Assembly (NCBI RefSeq): GCF_007830175.1 | Contig: NZ_VLKH01000002.1 | Coordinates: 248,001 to 312,000, forward strand | Reading direction: 5' to 3' | DNA: 64,000 nucleotides | Source of the DNA: Sedimentibacter saalensis | Lineage (GTDB): Bacteria; Bacillota; Clostridia; Tissierellales; Sedimentibacteraceae | Shown: positions 9,425 through 19,381 of the stretch, piece after piece | Layout of the letters: the number at the start of each line of letters is the position of its first letter | How positions within the stretch are numbered: position 1 is the first letter of the stretch | Program-made: the position numbers and the translations under genes | Notes under the pieces: model-generated | Database searches by the model: none | Told to the model about the DNA's origin: nothing | What the model saw: only the letters and a program-made list of their open reading frames with translations

Positions 9425-10903
9425 TTATTTTACTTCGAAAAGACTATTTTTTGTTAAATTTCTAACCAAAATGGATAACTTTTTTATATTATCTATAATA
9501 TCTTTTTCATCTATATATGAGTATGACAGCCTAAGTGCATTGTTTTTATTAAAATCATAGCTGCTGCCTATATTTAAAAGTATTCCTTCTTTTATAGCTG
9601 CCTGAAATAATTTTTCCATCGAAATCTCTCGTTTCAATACAAGCCAGATATAGAATCCTCCCTTTGGAGTTTCCCATACTGCTAATTCTTTAAAGTACTT
9701 ATCAAGGGCTGATATCATTAAATCTCTTCTATTTTTTAATGCAATTTTAGTTTCTTTCAAATATTGATCATAGTTTGTATTGGATAAGACCTCTTTTAAT
9801 ATCCATTGAGACACAGAACTTGCTCCATAATCTGTCTGCATCTTAACATCACCTAAACGATTGACTATTGATTCAGATCCAACTAACCATCCAATTCTAA
9901 GTCCGGGTGCTAAAACTTTAGATATTGTTCCCAAATAAATAATCATTCCATGTTCATCCATGCTTTTTAATGGTTTAGGAGGTTCATTTTCTAACCAAAT
10001 ATCTCCATAAGCATCATCTTCAATGACCGGAATCCTGTTATCTATACAAAACTTAAATAATTCTCTCCTTCTGTCCGCAGACATGACAATCCCAGTTGGG
10101 TTATGAAATGTTGGAATAGTATACAAAATCGCATCTTCTATATTCTTTCTTTCCTTTGCTATTTTCCAATATTGAATACCTTCATGATCCATTTTTATAC
10201 CCAAAAGCTGCATTCCTACTGATTGAAAAACCTGCAGTGATTTTATATAGGAAGGTGCCTCCGTATATATGGTTAATCCTTGTTTAAGTATACTAACTGA
10301 GATTAATTGAAGAGCTTGCAAAGATCCTGATGTAATAAGAATATTGGATGGTTTACATTGAATACCTTTATTCTTTAACTTCTCTGATAAAATTTCTCTT
10401 AATTCCAACAATCCTAAAGGTTCCAAATAGTTCAAAGATGTGACTGTCTGAGATAATTTTACAAAAACATCCTTCATCATTTTTGATGGGTATAATTTTG
10501 GAGACAATTCGCCAGTTCCAAGCCTAACCATACCCTTCTGAAACTCCATGTGATTGATCTCTTGAATTGTAGGGAGGTTCTCCTTGAAGTATCCTGATTT
10601 CACGTAGCTCCCCCAATTGGCTTCACTTGATGAAATCATTAGTGACCAGGTATTACTTGCTATAACTGTTCCCTTACGACCTTTTCCTTCTATTATCCCA
10701 TAGCCCTTCAAAATATCTAATGCCACAGATATTGTACTTCTATTCACCTTAAATTTTTCAGCAAGTACTCTCTCTGATGGTAAATAATACCCAATTACCC
10801 AATCTCCATTTGATATTTTGCTTGATATATAGTCCACTATTTGCTGGTATACAGGTTCTTTAGACCCTTTATCCGGTATCCAATCCACAATAACTTTTTT
10901 CAT
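9425..10903 (-). CDS. MocR-type GntR regulator fused to a PLP aminotransferase domain
   Basis: A 492-aa protein. Residues about 10-80 are a GntR winged helix (LPSERVLAEKFKVNRSTIS, GIIEGKGRKGTVI). Residues about 130-490 are a fold-type I aminotransferase domain with NPTGIV, EDDAYGDIW and the PLP lysine in YLGTISKVLAPGLRIGWLVG. MocR proteins are PLP-sensing transcription factors, some controlling PLP or amine metabolism. The start is the ATG at 10903 after AAAGGTG. It is convergent with nothing and precedes the alcohol dehydrogenase by about 220 bases, so its target could be local or distant. Confidence 0.92.
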   Translation of the reverse strand: MKKVIVDWIPDKGSKEPVYQQIVDYISSKISNGDWVIGYYLPSERVLAEKFKVNRSTISVALDILKGYGIIEGKGRKGTVIASNTWSLMISSSEANWGSYVKSGYFKENLPTIQEINHMEFQKGMVRLGTGELSPKLYPSKMMKDVFVKLSQTVTSLNYLEPLGLLELREILSEKLKNKGIQCKPSNILITSGSLQALQLISVSILKQGLTIYTEAPSYIKSLQVFQSVGMQLLGIKMDHEGIQYWKIAKERKNIEDAILYTIPTFHNPTGIVMSADRRRELFKFCIDNRIPVIEDDAYGDIWLENEPPKPLKSMDEHGMIIYLGTISKVLAPGLRIGWLVGSESIVNRLGDVKMQTDYGASSVSQWILKEVLSNTNYDQYLKETKIALKNRRDLMISALDKYFKELAVWETPKGGFYIWLVLKREISMEKLFQAAIKEGILLNIGSSYDFNKNNALRLSYSYIDEKDIIDNIKKLSILVRNLTKNSLFEVK

Positions 10904-11134
10904 CAATACACCTTTACACCTAAATATATTCCTAAACCATTTTTCCTGGCAATTTCATATACTTTTATTGCTGTAACATTATCCTAATGTTGTTTTTTCC
11001 GTTATTATAAAATTCTGTAGCAATGTTAATCGATTTACTTTCATATAATTTATTATAGCATGATTTTATATCAGTTTCACCGTTATTTTCCGGAATTTCT
11101 ATTGATGCAATTTCAGGTTGTTGCACTTGCCCTG

Positions 11135-12259
11135 TTAAACAAATTTTTCTTCAATTAAAAATTCTTCAAATTTAGCTAAACTTTCAGAAACACCCATACG
11201 TCCGTATCCCATTCTAAAATATTGATCATCCATACCATAAATATCTGAAGGCAACAACAATACCCCCTTCTTGTCAACAGCAAGCTGACAGAAATCTTTA
11301 ACAGGCATATCAATCAAGAGCTTATGATATGCAACCGGTCCACATGTTATTGGCTTCTTCTCGAATATATTTGAATATCTGTCAAAGAATTCATCTGCTA
11401 ATTTCAAATTATTTCTAATAATTTTGATACTTCTTTCTAATAGTTCGTCGCTATGCTTAAGTGCAACTTTTGATAAAAACTCAGATGGAGCTGAGTCACA
11501 AATACTCATATAGTGTTTAAATTTAACAACATTTTCTAAAGTCTCATGATCTTTTGATACAAGCCAGCCTACTCTTAGTCCAGCAAGACCGTAAGCCTTA
11601 GACATTACACCAAGTGAAGCACATTTGTAATAATTATCAGCCATCCACTCTCTTTTGTTTCCATCCAGTTCAAGTCCTTTATATACTTCGTCCGAGAATA
11701 GATAAATGTCATGTTTCCTGCATATTTCACATAACTGTTTTATTTCAGCATTAGTAAAAGTATATCCTGTAGGATTATTTGGTGAGCAAACTGCAATTAC
11801 TTTAGTATTTGGCCTTATTAACGCTTCAAGCTCATCAAAATCCACTGTCCATTTTGCACCATCATCTTTTATATACCACTTTGAAAATTCACAGTTTGGA
11901 ATTGAATTAGCAACTTCAAAAGCAGACTGATAGTTAGGATACATAGCAATAATATGATCACCTTCATTGAGCAATACATTCATATACCCAAAAATGGCCT
12001 CCTGAGCTCCGTGAAAAACTAACACATCATCTGCTGTCATATCATTATACAATGTAGCAATTAATCTTCTTAACTCTGGATCACCCCATGTTTCAGTATA
12101 TCCCAACCATTGATTTAAGTATTCTTCTTCAGCACCAGGTTCCATAGAAAGTAATTCTTTTGTTGTCATGGATTCACAATCAGATTGAGTCAGCAAATAC
12201 GGTGCAGTAAATTCATAACGTCCAAAATAACATTCAAGTTTAAAATCATTAATTTTCAT
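11135..12259 (-). CDS. Class I/II pyridoxal-phosphate aminotransferase
   Basis: A 374-aa cytosolic aminotransferase. The substrate/cofactor motifs are FHGAQEAIFGYMN, CSPNNPTGYTFTN, FSDEVYKGLE and the PLP-lysine segment VMSKAYGLAGLRVGWLVS. The opening (FKLECYFGRYEFTAPYLLTQSDCESMT) resembles the small branch that includes capreomycidine synthase-like and arginine-related aminotransferases, so the amino-acid specificity is uncertain. A GGAGG site precedes the ATG. It is a single gene, 232 bases upstream of the MocR gene and on the same strand. The MocR protein may regulate it, which is inference from position only. Confidence 0.88.
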   Translation of the reverse strand: MKINDFKLECYFGRYEFTAPYLLTQSDCESMTTKELLSMEPGAEEEYLNQWLGYTETWGDPELRRLIATLYNDMTADDVLVFHGAQEAIFGYMNVLLNEGDHIIAMYPNYQSAFEVANSIPNCEFSKWYIKDDGAKWTVDFDELEALIRPNTKVIAVCSPNNPTGYTFTNAEIKQLCEICRKHDIYLFSDEVYKGLELDGNKREWMADNYYKCASLGVMSKAYGLAGLRVGWLVSKDHETLENVVKFKHYMSICDSAPSEFLSKVALKHSDELLERSIKIIRNNLKLADEFFDRYSNIFEKKPITCGPVAYHKLLIDMPVKDFCQLAVDKKGVLLLPSDIYGMDDQYFRMGYGRMGVSESLAKFEEFLIEEKFV

Positions 12260-12526
12260 TTCTATACCTCCATTAAATTATTCTTAATAATAGGGGTTTC
12301 CCTTACTATATTGTGAATTGTATCATACAATTTTTATAGAACAAACAGCCAACTAAATAAAACAAAACCAGCCAATTGATATGTGACTATTTCAAAATTA
12401 GCAAGGAATAAATTGGGCAAAATCTCACACTCAAAAACATCTTTATTACATAATTCTCAAACATGTTTTATTATAAAATCTTACACATATTATTAATTAG
12501 TTAATATTTTTTGAAAGGGTTGAATA

Positions 12527-13927
12527 ATGAAAAACAAGACTATAAAAATTTTATCTAGATCTTATATTGAAAAATATAATCTTTATATTTTGATTATTTT
12601 ACCTTTTATAATAATTTACTTTCTGTTCTCATTATTTTTTATTAATCATTATCAATTTAATACTCAAATAAACGGAGTTGATGTATCCCTAAAATCAAAT
12701 GATGAAATCAAAGATTTATTTCTAGATCATATTAATAATTATGAATTGAAGCTTATAGAAAGAAGTGGAATGACTGAAATTATTTCAGTAAAATATTTAG
12801 GTATATATTACAATAATAAAAACAGCGCATCAGATGTTTATAAAATACAAAATTCTGTTTTATGGATAATATCATTGTTCAAAATACAAAGGTTTTATAT
12901 TAACGATTTATACGCATTTAACCATGAAATATTTGAAAATAAAATAAATGATTTGAACTGCTTAAATCATGAAATTATTAAACCTAAAAATGCAAGTTTT
13001 TTGTATGTAAATGGTTCATATAAAATCATTAAAGAGATTTTGGGAAATAAAATAAACAAGGACTTATTAAAAGAAAAAATAAAACTTTCCATATTGTTAG
13101 GAGAACGAATACTAAATTTAGATAAAGATAATTGCTATGAAAATCCTAAATATACAATGGTCTCAGATAAAGCTATGGAAACCTATTATATGCTTAACAA
13201 ATATTTAAATACCAAAATTACATATTTGTTTGCAACTAGAAAAGAAATATTGGATAAAAACATAACTAATAGATGGTTTAAAATAAATGAAGATTTAGAA
13301 GTTTATATTGATAAGACTGAAGTTTTAGATTATGTAAAAAGTTTAAGCAAAAAATATGATACTATGGGGCATACAAGAAAATTTAAAACATCCACAGACA
13401 AAACAGTAGAAGTAAAAGGCGGTTTATATGGATGGAAAATAGATGCATGGGCTGAAACAGAGGCCTTGATTGATAATATAATATTAGGAGAAGTAAGAGA
13501 AAAAGAACCAATTTATATTCAAAAGGCACGCAGCAGGGATGAAAATGATATTGGAGATACTTATGTTGAAATTAATATTTCAAAACAGCTTTTATGGTTA
13601 TATAAAAACGGAAAGCTCATAGTTCAAAGTAATATAGTAAGTGGCAATCCCAATAAAGAACATCAAACTGTCCTTGGCACTTATGCTCTTAATTATAAAC
13701 AAGAGAATGCTATTCTCACGGGTGAGGATTATGAAACCAATGTGAATTATTGGATGCCATTTTACGGAAATATCGGTATACATGATGCGAAATGGAGATA
13801 TGAATTTGGAAAAGAAATCTATAAACATTCCGGATCACATGGCTGTGTAAATGTTCCGCTTTATGTAGCCAAAATAATTTTTGAAAACATTGAACCAGGT
13901 ATTCCAATTGTTTGTTATGAAGAATAA
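12527..13927 (+). CDS. Membrane-anchored L,D-transpeptidase (YkuD) with peptidoglycan-binding domain
   Basis: A 466-aa envelope enzyme. One N-terminal membrane helix (residues about 20-42) is followed by a PG_binding_4-type extracellular region (QINGVDVSLKSNDEIKDLF). The catalytic YkuD domain lies at residues about 345-466. The catalytic signature is complete: IGIHDAKWRYEFG followed by SGSHGCVNVP, with the nucleophile Cys. Such enzymes make 3-3 cross-links in peptidoglycan or attach proteins to it. The sequence is notably AT-rich. A GAAAGGG site lies seven bases before the ATG. It is monocistronic, ending near a hairpin at 14023. Confidence 0.92.
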   Translation: MKNKTIKILSRSYIEKYNLYILIILPFIIIYFLFSLFFINHYQFNTQINGVDVSLKSNDEIKDLFLDHINNYELKLIERSGMTEIISVKYLGIYYNNKNSASDVYKIQNSVLWIISLFKIQRFYINDLYAFNHEIFENKINDLNCLNHEIIKPKNASFLYVNGSYKIIKEILGNKINKDLLKEKIKLSILLGERILNLDKDNCYENPKYTMVSDKAMETYYMLNKYLNTKITYLFATRKEILDKNITNRWFKINEDLEVYIDKTEVLDYVKSLSKKYDTMGHTRKFKTSTDKTVEVKGGLYGWKIDAWAETEALIDNIILGEVREKEPIYIQKARSRDENDIGDTYVEINISKQLLWLYKNGKLIVQSNIVSGNPNKEHQTVLGTYALNYKQENAILTGEDYETNVNYWMPFYGNIGIHDAKWRYEFGKEIYKHSGSHGCVNVPLYVAKIIFENIEPGIPIVCYEE

Positions 13928-14022
13928 TGGAAATGAATGATCCTGAGGAGTTAACAGTTGCGAATATTTTAAATAATGATTACTTTTTAATTAACCTATA
14001 TTAGAAACAAAAAATCGTCTAT

Positions 14023-14056
14023 AATCATGACCACCGCTAAGCCGGTGGTCATGATT
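14023..14056 (+). terminator. Strong hairpin after the L,D-transpeptidase gene
   Basis: AATCATGACCACCG-CTAAGC-CGGTGGTCATGATT is a perfect 14-bp stem with a 6-base loop, about 100 bases after the stop at 13927. The tail is TCAT with no long T run, so termination is probable but not certain. Confidence 0.6.
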
Positions 14057-14113
14057 TCATAAACAGATTCCTTAAAAATTTTAGGCTCTTATAAATTAAT
14101 AAGTTGTAAAGCC

Positions 14114-14148
14114 AAAAGCACATACAGGAATGACATATATGTGCTTTT
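14114..14148 (-). terminator. Terminator downstream of jetC
   Basis: AAAAGCACATA ... TATGTGCTTTT pairs over 11 bp, 50 bases beyond the jetC stop. It marks the end of the Wadjet operon. Confidence 0.6.
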
Positions 14149-14197
14149 GCGACTCCGAATATTACACTTTAAAAGTTTTTTCAAACTTTTAAATATA

Positions 14198-17100
14198 TTA
14201 TATACCCTCTAATTTTAATTGCGCCCCTGAGAAAAGATAATCATTATTATCAGATTGCTTTCTGCCTTCAAGAGTTTTAGTAACTAACAATAATTTATTG
14301 TTAGGCAACAATTTTTGATCTAATACATAGTTTACTTTAAATAATCCAAGTAAACTTGCAGGTATATTAAATCCTGGGCATATAAATTGAATATTATTAA
14401 CTTCAAGAAGCTGCATCAATGGTTGATATAAATATGTTGCGCCACTTGAACCAAATGGATTGTCACACAAGATTACTTTTCTTGTATCACTAGAATTTCT
14501 ATTATACAACTTCCTTATATATGAGATTAAACAAATTGTAATCATTAAGTAAGTTGTATTAGTTTGACCTGTTGAACCAACAATTTCTTTCCATTTCTGA
14601 GGTCTGCTATTATCTGCTAAGTCCTCGAACTTATACACATCAATATCCCATCTTCTTAATTCATTAAAACTTTTACTAAATAGATTTGAGAGAGATAATT
14701 TTTCTTTTAGATACTTTTCTTTATCTTCATTTTTTTCATAGCTCTCAATGTCCTCTATAAGTTTATCTATATAGTCGCTTAAACATTGTTTTCTATATTC
14801 TGGTTCAGGAACATTATTTGTATTTAATCTTATAATTTCCTTTTGATTACCTTTAACTTCAATTTTCGATAATGTAGAAAACTTCTTAATGTCATTTAAA
14901 ACTTCATTACACCTTTGAGAACATAATTCTACAAATTCTTCTTTCAATCTTTTTAAATCTTCTATACTTTTTTCTATTTCACTCTTTTCTTGTTCTATAA
15001 TAGCAATATAACCATCTTCCCCTATCATAGAATTAATTTGAAACTCAACATCTTTCAATGTTTTTGGAATATTAATATCATTTAACTCAGTAGTAAAATT
15101 ACTAATATTTGCATCTTTGAATTTTTCTTTTGCCTTATTAACAGTAATGATGATATTTTCGCTGATTGAATCAATATCCTTTTGATATTTTTTTATGTTA
15201 CCACCAAATCCGTCAATTACATTAACATCTTCACTTAACTCATCGGTTTTAAATATAATGTCATATGATTCTTTTTGAGTTTTAGCACTATCTAATTTCT
15301 TAGAAAAAGCGTCTATTTTTTCAGTACACTCCGCATAAGACTTTTTATACTCTTCAATTTGTTTCATTATCTTTCTGAATTCAATATTTAAACTCTCTTC
15401 ATATTTGTCCAGATCATTAATGTTGTTAAAAAGCTCATCATCATAATATGAATCACATATTTCTTTAAATTTATCCTTTAACTCATTAATACTGGCGTTT
15501 AAATTATCAATATCAGCCTCAAGCTTATATTTTTTCCCTTTAATTGGCTCAATTAATTTTTCAGCTTCATCTTTTTCAATATCAAGAGCCTTCAGTTTCT
15601 CAAATGAAGTAGACGATATAGCTGCTGAGTTATCTTTATCGACCAAAAAGTCTAAAGTATATCCATGATAATTCATTACTTCAACAGCTTTTACACATAC
15701 ATCTTCTTTCTGTTGCATTTGCTTAACTAAGTCGATTAATCCACCGTCTTTTTCCTGAATAGATTTTTGAATAGATTGATATTGTTCCCTTGCTTCATCT
15801 ATCTTTACTTTTAAATAATCCAAATGATTTATTTCAACATTTGTTATGTTTGTATTAACATCCTGCAATAATTCCTTTAATTTAGAACTTTCGTTTTCTT
15901 TATCTCTAATTGTATCTTTCATTCTTACTAAAGATTTGTCATTCTCTTTATACTCTTCATTCTTTTTGGTTAGGATGTTATTTAATTTTTCTTCTTTTTT
16001 CTCAAGAGTTTCAAATTTTGGTATTTCAACAGATAACTCATTATCAAGTTTTATAAAACTATCAAGAGCAATAACTATTTCCCTTTCATCTATTATTTGT
16101 AGTCTTAATTTATCTAAATCTTCTTTCTTTGACTGATGCAATGAAATTAAATTCTTTATTTTTTCATCAAGCAAACTTATATTTTCTTTTACTTTTGTGA
16201 TTTCAGATTTAATTTGAGCTATCTCATCATTTATAGTTTTCTCGAAATCTTCAACATAAGAAAATTCAAATCTTGTAGCTATTTTCAAATGACCATCCAA
16301 TACAGAAATAGAAGTTTTCAGTATATTTTCTTCATTTCTTCTTTCTTCTAATTCTTTTTTCTTTTTCTCTATTTCTCTTTTTATTAGATCTTCATCAATA
16401 AATAAATCAACTGGTTTTGTAGAAAATTGTACTGAACTAAGATTTAATTTATCTCGACTTCTAACTGTGGAACGACTAATTACTGGAACTGCTAAATCAC
16501 CAAAAGACAATCTTAAATCATTATTGTTGCTAAAATCATCAAAATGTTCATCTGATAATATTATTGAATATGGAACCAAGATATTTTTTTCAAGGATGTC
16601 CTTTTTATTATCCGACTCAAGTCCCTCAATATCATCAATTCCTAACTGAGCAGAGCTATATATTTTACTCATCCTATCAAAAACATAGCGCAACTCTTGA
16701 TGAACACCTAAAGGCTTCTGTTCATTAAGATTTTTAATCAAGGAAGAAAGTGCGTTACACTCATCTTCTTTCTTTTGCTTTTCAATCTTTAATTTGTCGA
16801 TTTCTTTTATTATTACAACACTAAGTTTTGATTCATATGGGACATCATAATCAGCAGCTACCTCTAAATATTTAGCTTTCTGGTTACTATATGCTTCAAG
16901 ATCGGAAGCCTTTTGAGACAAACTATCATTTAAACGGCTATAGCTTTCCTCAGCATTTTGCTTATCATTTTCACGTTGAGTCCTCTCTATAGGTAGTTTA
17001 GACTGCACTTCTTGATTTAGATGATCCTCTTCATTTTCAAGCTTTGCAAGTCGCTCTTTACTTCTAACAAATGAATCTTCAGAAAAGTCCATTACACCTA

Positions 17101-18661
17101 AGCTTAAAAGCTTAGTTTTTAATTCTTCTATTGTCTTTTCCTTCTTATCAATTGTTTCTCCTAAAACATCAATTTTCGCTTTCAAATCAGAATGCTCTTT
17201 CCCCAATGCTTCTTTTTCATCATAAAGGGAACTTTGCTTTTCAACCAATAAGTCTCTATCATTTTTAAGTTCACTTACTTTATCTTCGATATCATATATT
17301 TGTTTATTGATATGATGTCTATATATAGTGCCATAATGATTTCTTTGTTTTTTTAAATCAGCTACATTTTCTTCTCTTTTCTCTTTTAAAAGTTCAAGTT
17401 CCTTATATTCTGATTTAGCCTTTTTATATTCAATATATGCATTACCGGCATTTGCAAACTTTATAGATTCTTCTATTTTCTCTTTTTCTGCTATTTCAAT
17501 GTTTAATTCATTTGTACGTTCTTTTAATTCTTCATTCTTTTCATCAACTATTATTAATTTCTTCTTAATTACTACAGACAGCTGTTTCTTTTCTGTATCC
17601 TTTCTATTTTGGTCGAGAGTTATTAATTCTGTTTTATATAACTCCTTATATTCTTCAAGTTCGTCAAGTTGAGCAATTAAATAATTAATTACCATACATA
17701 ATTTTTCTTCTAAATCTTTTTTATTTTTAAATACAGCCTTTAATTGTTCTTCTATACTTACAAGTTCTGTTATTACTTTAATCATGTAATCATACTCGGC
17801 AAGAATACTTCTCTTCGTTGTAAGTTCTTTTAATTGATCTTTCATATCCAACAATGTATTAGCAAGCTTTTCTTTATCCTGATAATCCTTATTATGTTTC
17901 CACATATAGCTTTTTTCAATTATTTCAGGAATTATGAACTTTAAAATAAACGCATCTGCAGTTTTGTAGTTTTTAAAGAACCCTTCTATTGGATTACCCT
18001 CTCCGGTATTTATTTGTCTAAGCATGCTCCATTCTGTATCAATAATATTATACTGAGCAAGGCTTTTTTTATAAGAAGTTAGGTCATTTGCTTCATTTGG
18101 TCCAAATATTTCAACACTAATATTTTTAAGTACGATTTCTTTCTTGTATTTTTGAAGATTAGTTTTTAATCCTTCATAGTTTATTATAGTTTTTTCGTTT
18201 GCTTCATTTTCTTTACGTAAAGGAATATGTACTGCATCATACTCATGAGGAGAGTTATATGATATCAAGTAATTGAAATAGTCCATTGAAGCACTTTTAT
18301 CAATACCATCATCTTCTTGATTTTCAATATATTTATCTTCGCCGTTTTTCTTCTTCGCACAAAATCCTGTCAATAGGTACTTGCATGGATAACCTTCATC
18401 CAACTCCCATTCAACTACAACATGAGCTGCTTTAGTTGCATTTGAACCTTTAAATACCTTTTTAAAAGGATTCTTAGCAACCAAATATGAATTAGGAATG
18501 ATTGTCTGTAATGCACAAAGTAAGATAAACGACTTACCTAATCCGTTTATAGCTTCATAAGTTGAATTTAAACCTTCAAAATCAAGCAACAAGTTATCCG
18601 CTATATTATTACCATCATTATAAGTAATTCCACAAATTCTAATTTTTCTAATAGCTGGCAT
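14198..18661 (-). CDS. jetC: Wadjet system SMC-like ATPase JetC
   Basis: A 1487-aa SMC/MukB-like protein and the motor of the Wadjet complex, which recognises circular plasmid DNA by loop extrusion. The N-terminal head has a Walker A at residues 37-44 (AINGLGKS, with Ala where Gly is usual). Then come about 1100 residues dominated by Lys/Glu-rich coiled coil, broken near residue 680-800 by a globular hinge. The C-terminal head has the signature-like VGSTGQTNTTYL (from 1361) and a Walker B VILCDNPFG (1396-1404). The Walker B has Asn after the Asp instead of the usual Glu. AAGGAG precedes the ATG. It is the last gene of the jetDABC operon, 12 bases after jetB. Confidence 0.92.
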   Translation of the reverse strand: MPAIRKIRICGITYNDGNNIADNLLLDFEGLNSTYEAINGLGKSFILLCALQTIIPNSYLVAKNPFKKVFKGSNATKAAHVVVEWELDEGYPCKYLLTGFCAKKKNGEDKYIENQEDDGIDKSASMDYFNYLISYNSPHEYDAVHIPLRKENEANEKTIINYEGLKTNLQKYKKEIVLKNISVEIFGPNEANDLTSYKKSLAQYNIIDTEWSMLRQINTGEGNPIEGFFKNYKTADAFILKFIIPEIIEKSYMWKHNKDYQDKEKLANTLLDMKDQLKELTTKRSILAEYDYMIKVITELVSIEEQLKAVFKNKKDLEEKLCMVINYLIAQLDELEEYKELYKTELITLDQNRKDTEKKQLSVVIKKKLIIVDEKNEELKERTNELNIEIAEKEKIEESIKFANAGNAYIEYKKAKSEYKELELLKEKREENVADLKKQRNHYGTIYRHHINKQIYDIEDKVSELKNDRDLLVEKQSSLYDEKEALGKEHSDLKAKIDVLGETIDKKEKTIEELKTKLLSLGVMDFSEDSFVRSKERLAKLENEEDHLNQEVQSKLPIERTQRENDKQNAEESYSRLNDSLSQKASDLEAYSNQKAKYLEVAADYDVPYESKLSVVIIKEIDKLKIEKQKKEDECNALSSLIKNLNEQKPLGVHQELRYVFDRMSKIYSSAQLGIDDIEGLESDNKKDILEKNILVPYSIILSDEHFDDFSNNNDLRLSFGDLAVPVISRSTVRSRDKLNLSSVQFSTKPVDLFIDEDLIKREIEKKKKELEERRNEENILKTSISVLDGHLKIATRFEFSYVEDFEKTINDEIAQIKSEITKVKENISLLDEKIKNLISLHQSKKEDLDKLRLQIIDEREIVIALDSFIKLDNELSVEIPKFETLEKKEEKLNNILTKKNEEYKENDKSLVRMKDTIRDKENESSKLKELLQDVNTNITNVEINHLDYLKVKIDEAREQYQSIQKSIQEKDGGLIDLVKQMQQKEDVCVKAVEVMNYHGYTLDFLVDKDNSAAISSTSFEKLKALDIEKDEAEKLIEPIKGKKYKLEADIDNLNASINELKDKFKEICDSYYDDELFNNINDLDKYEESLNIEFRKIMKQIEEYKKSYAECTEKIDAFSKKLDSAKTQKESYDIIFKTDELSEDVNVIDGFGGNIKKYQKDIDSISENIIITVNKAKEKFKDANISNFTTELNDINIPKTLKDVEFQINSMIGEDGYIAIIEQEKSEIEKSIEDLKRLKEEFVELCSQRCNEVLNDIKKFSTLSKIEVKGNQKEIIRLNTNNVPEPEYRKQCLSDYIDKLIEDIESYEKNEDKEKYLKEKLSLSNLFSKSFNELRRWDIDVYKFEDLADNSRPQKWKEIVGSTGQTNTTYLMITICLISYIRKLYNRNSSDTRKVILCDNPFGSSGATYLYQPLMQLLEVNNIQFICPGFNIPASLLGLFKVNYVLDQKLLPNNKLLLVTKTLEGRKQSDNNDYLFSGAQLKLEGI

Positions 18662-18673
18662 TATCCAATCTCC

Positions 18674-19381
18674 TTATTCATTAATTAAGCTGTTTAATTC
18701 AGCTTTATTTTCTCTGTCTGAAAAGTAATTTTCCACTATAACTCTAAATCTTGAAGTTGGCGAATATGTTCTTTCTTCTACATTTTTTCTTAACAACCCT
18801 TCATCATTAAAAAAATTAAGCACTTTATTTATAAAACCTATTTTAGTTGAAGTATTGTTCTGCTCATGAATATCTTCTTCCTTGGACTTAATACTAATAT
18901 CAGGAAGAACATCCCATACCGTATACATATAAGCAAAACCCTCCTCCTTGTTTTCATCATATTCTTTGTCTTCAACCATAGATTTCAATTTATCATTCAC
19001 AGCTTTAAGTAAATCGGTGTTAATAATATACAATTTTAAGGTATTAGCGGAACTGTCTTTATAACATGTAAGCATTAGCACATACATAATAAAATAACAA
19101 ATATATAACTCTTTATTGTCTGTAAGTTTTAATACGCTTCTAAGTTTTTGATTTGTATACCCGAATGCAATATTGTCCTTTTTTACTGAAAGATATATCG
19201 CATCCCCTGAGTTAAAAAGATTAAAATCCAAACCATCAAGCATAGATTCTAAAGCTAATCTTATTTCCATATCATTTAAGTAATACCCATAAAGCAATGA
19301 ATCATTTACCTCTGTCAATTGTCTTTTCCTAAGTAGAATACTAAACATTTCTGCAGCTATTTTAATTTTCTCACTGTTCAT
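18674..19381 (-). CDS. jetB: Wadjet accessory subunit JetB (MukE-like)
   Basis: A 235-aa protein with no catalytic motif, placed between JetA and JetC. Its size and its winged-helix-like predicted pattern fit the kite subunit (MukE-like, the DUF6063/DUF4194 group as I recall the families). The call rests mainly on the operon. It begins inside the last codons of jetA (11-base overlap), indicating translational coupling. In Wadjet, JetA and JetB bind the JetC heads to form the condensin-like core. Confidence 0.85.
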   Translation of the reverse strand: MNSEKIKIAAEMFSILLRKRQLTEVNDSLLYGYYLNDMEIRLALESMLDGLDFNLFNSGDAIYLSVKKDNIAFGYTNQKLRSVLKLTDNKELYICYFIMYVLMLTCYKDSSANTLKLYIINTDLLKAVNDKLKSMVEDKEYDENKEEGFAYMYTVWDVLPDISIKSKEEDIHEQNNTSTKIGFINKVLNFFNDEGLLRKNVEERTYSPTSRFRVIVENYFSDRENKAELNSLINE

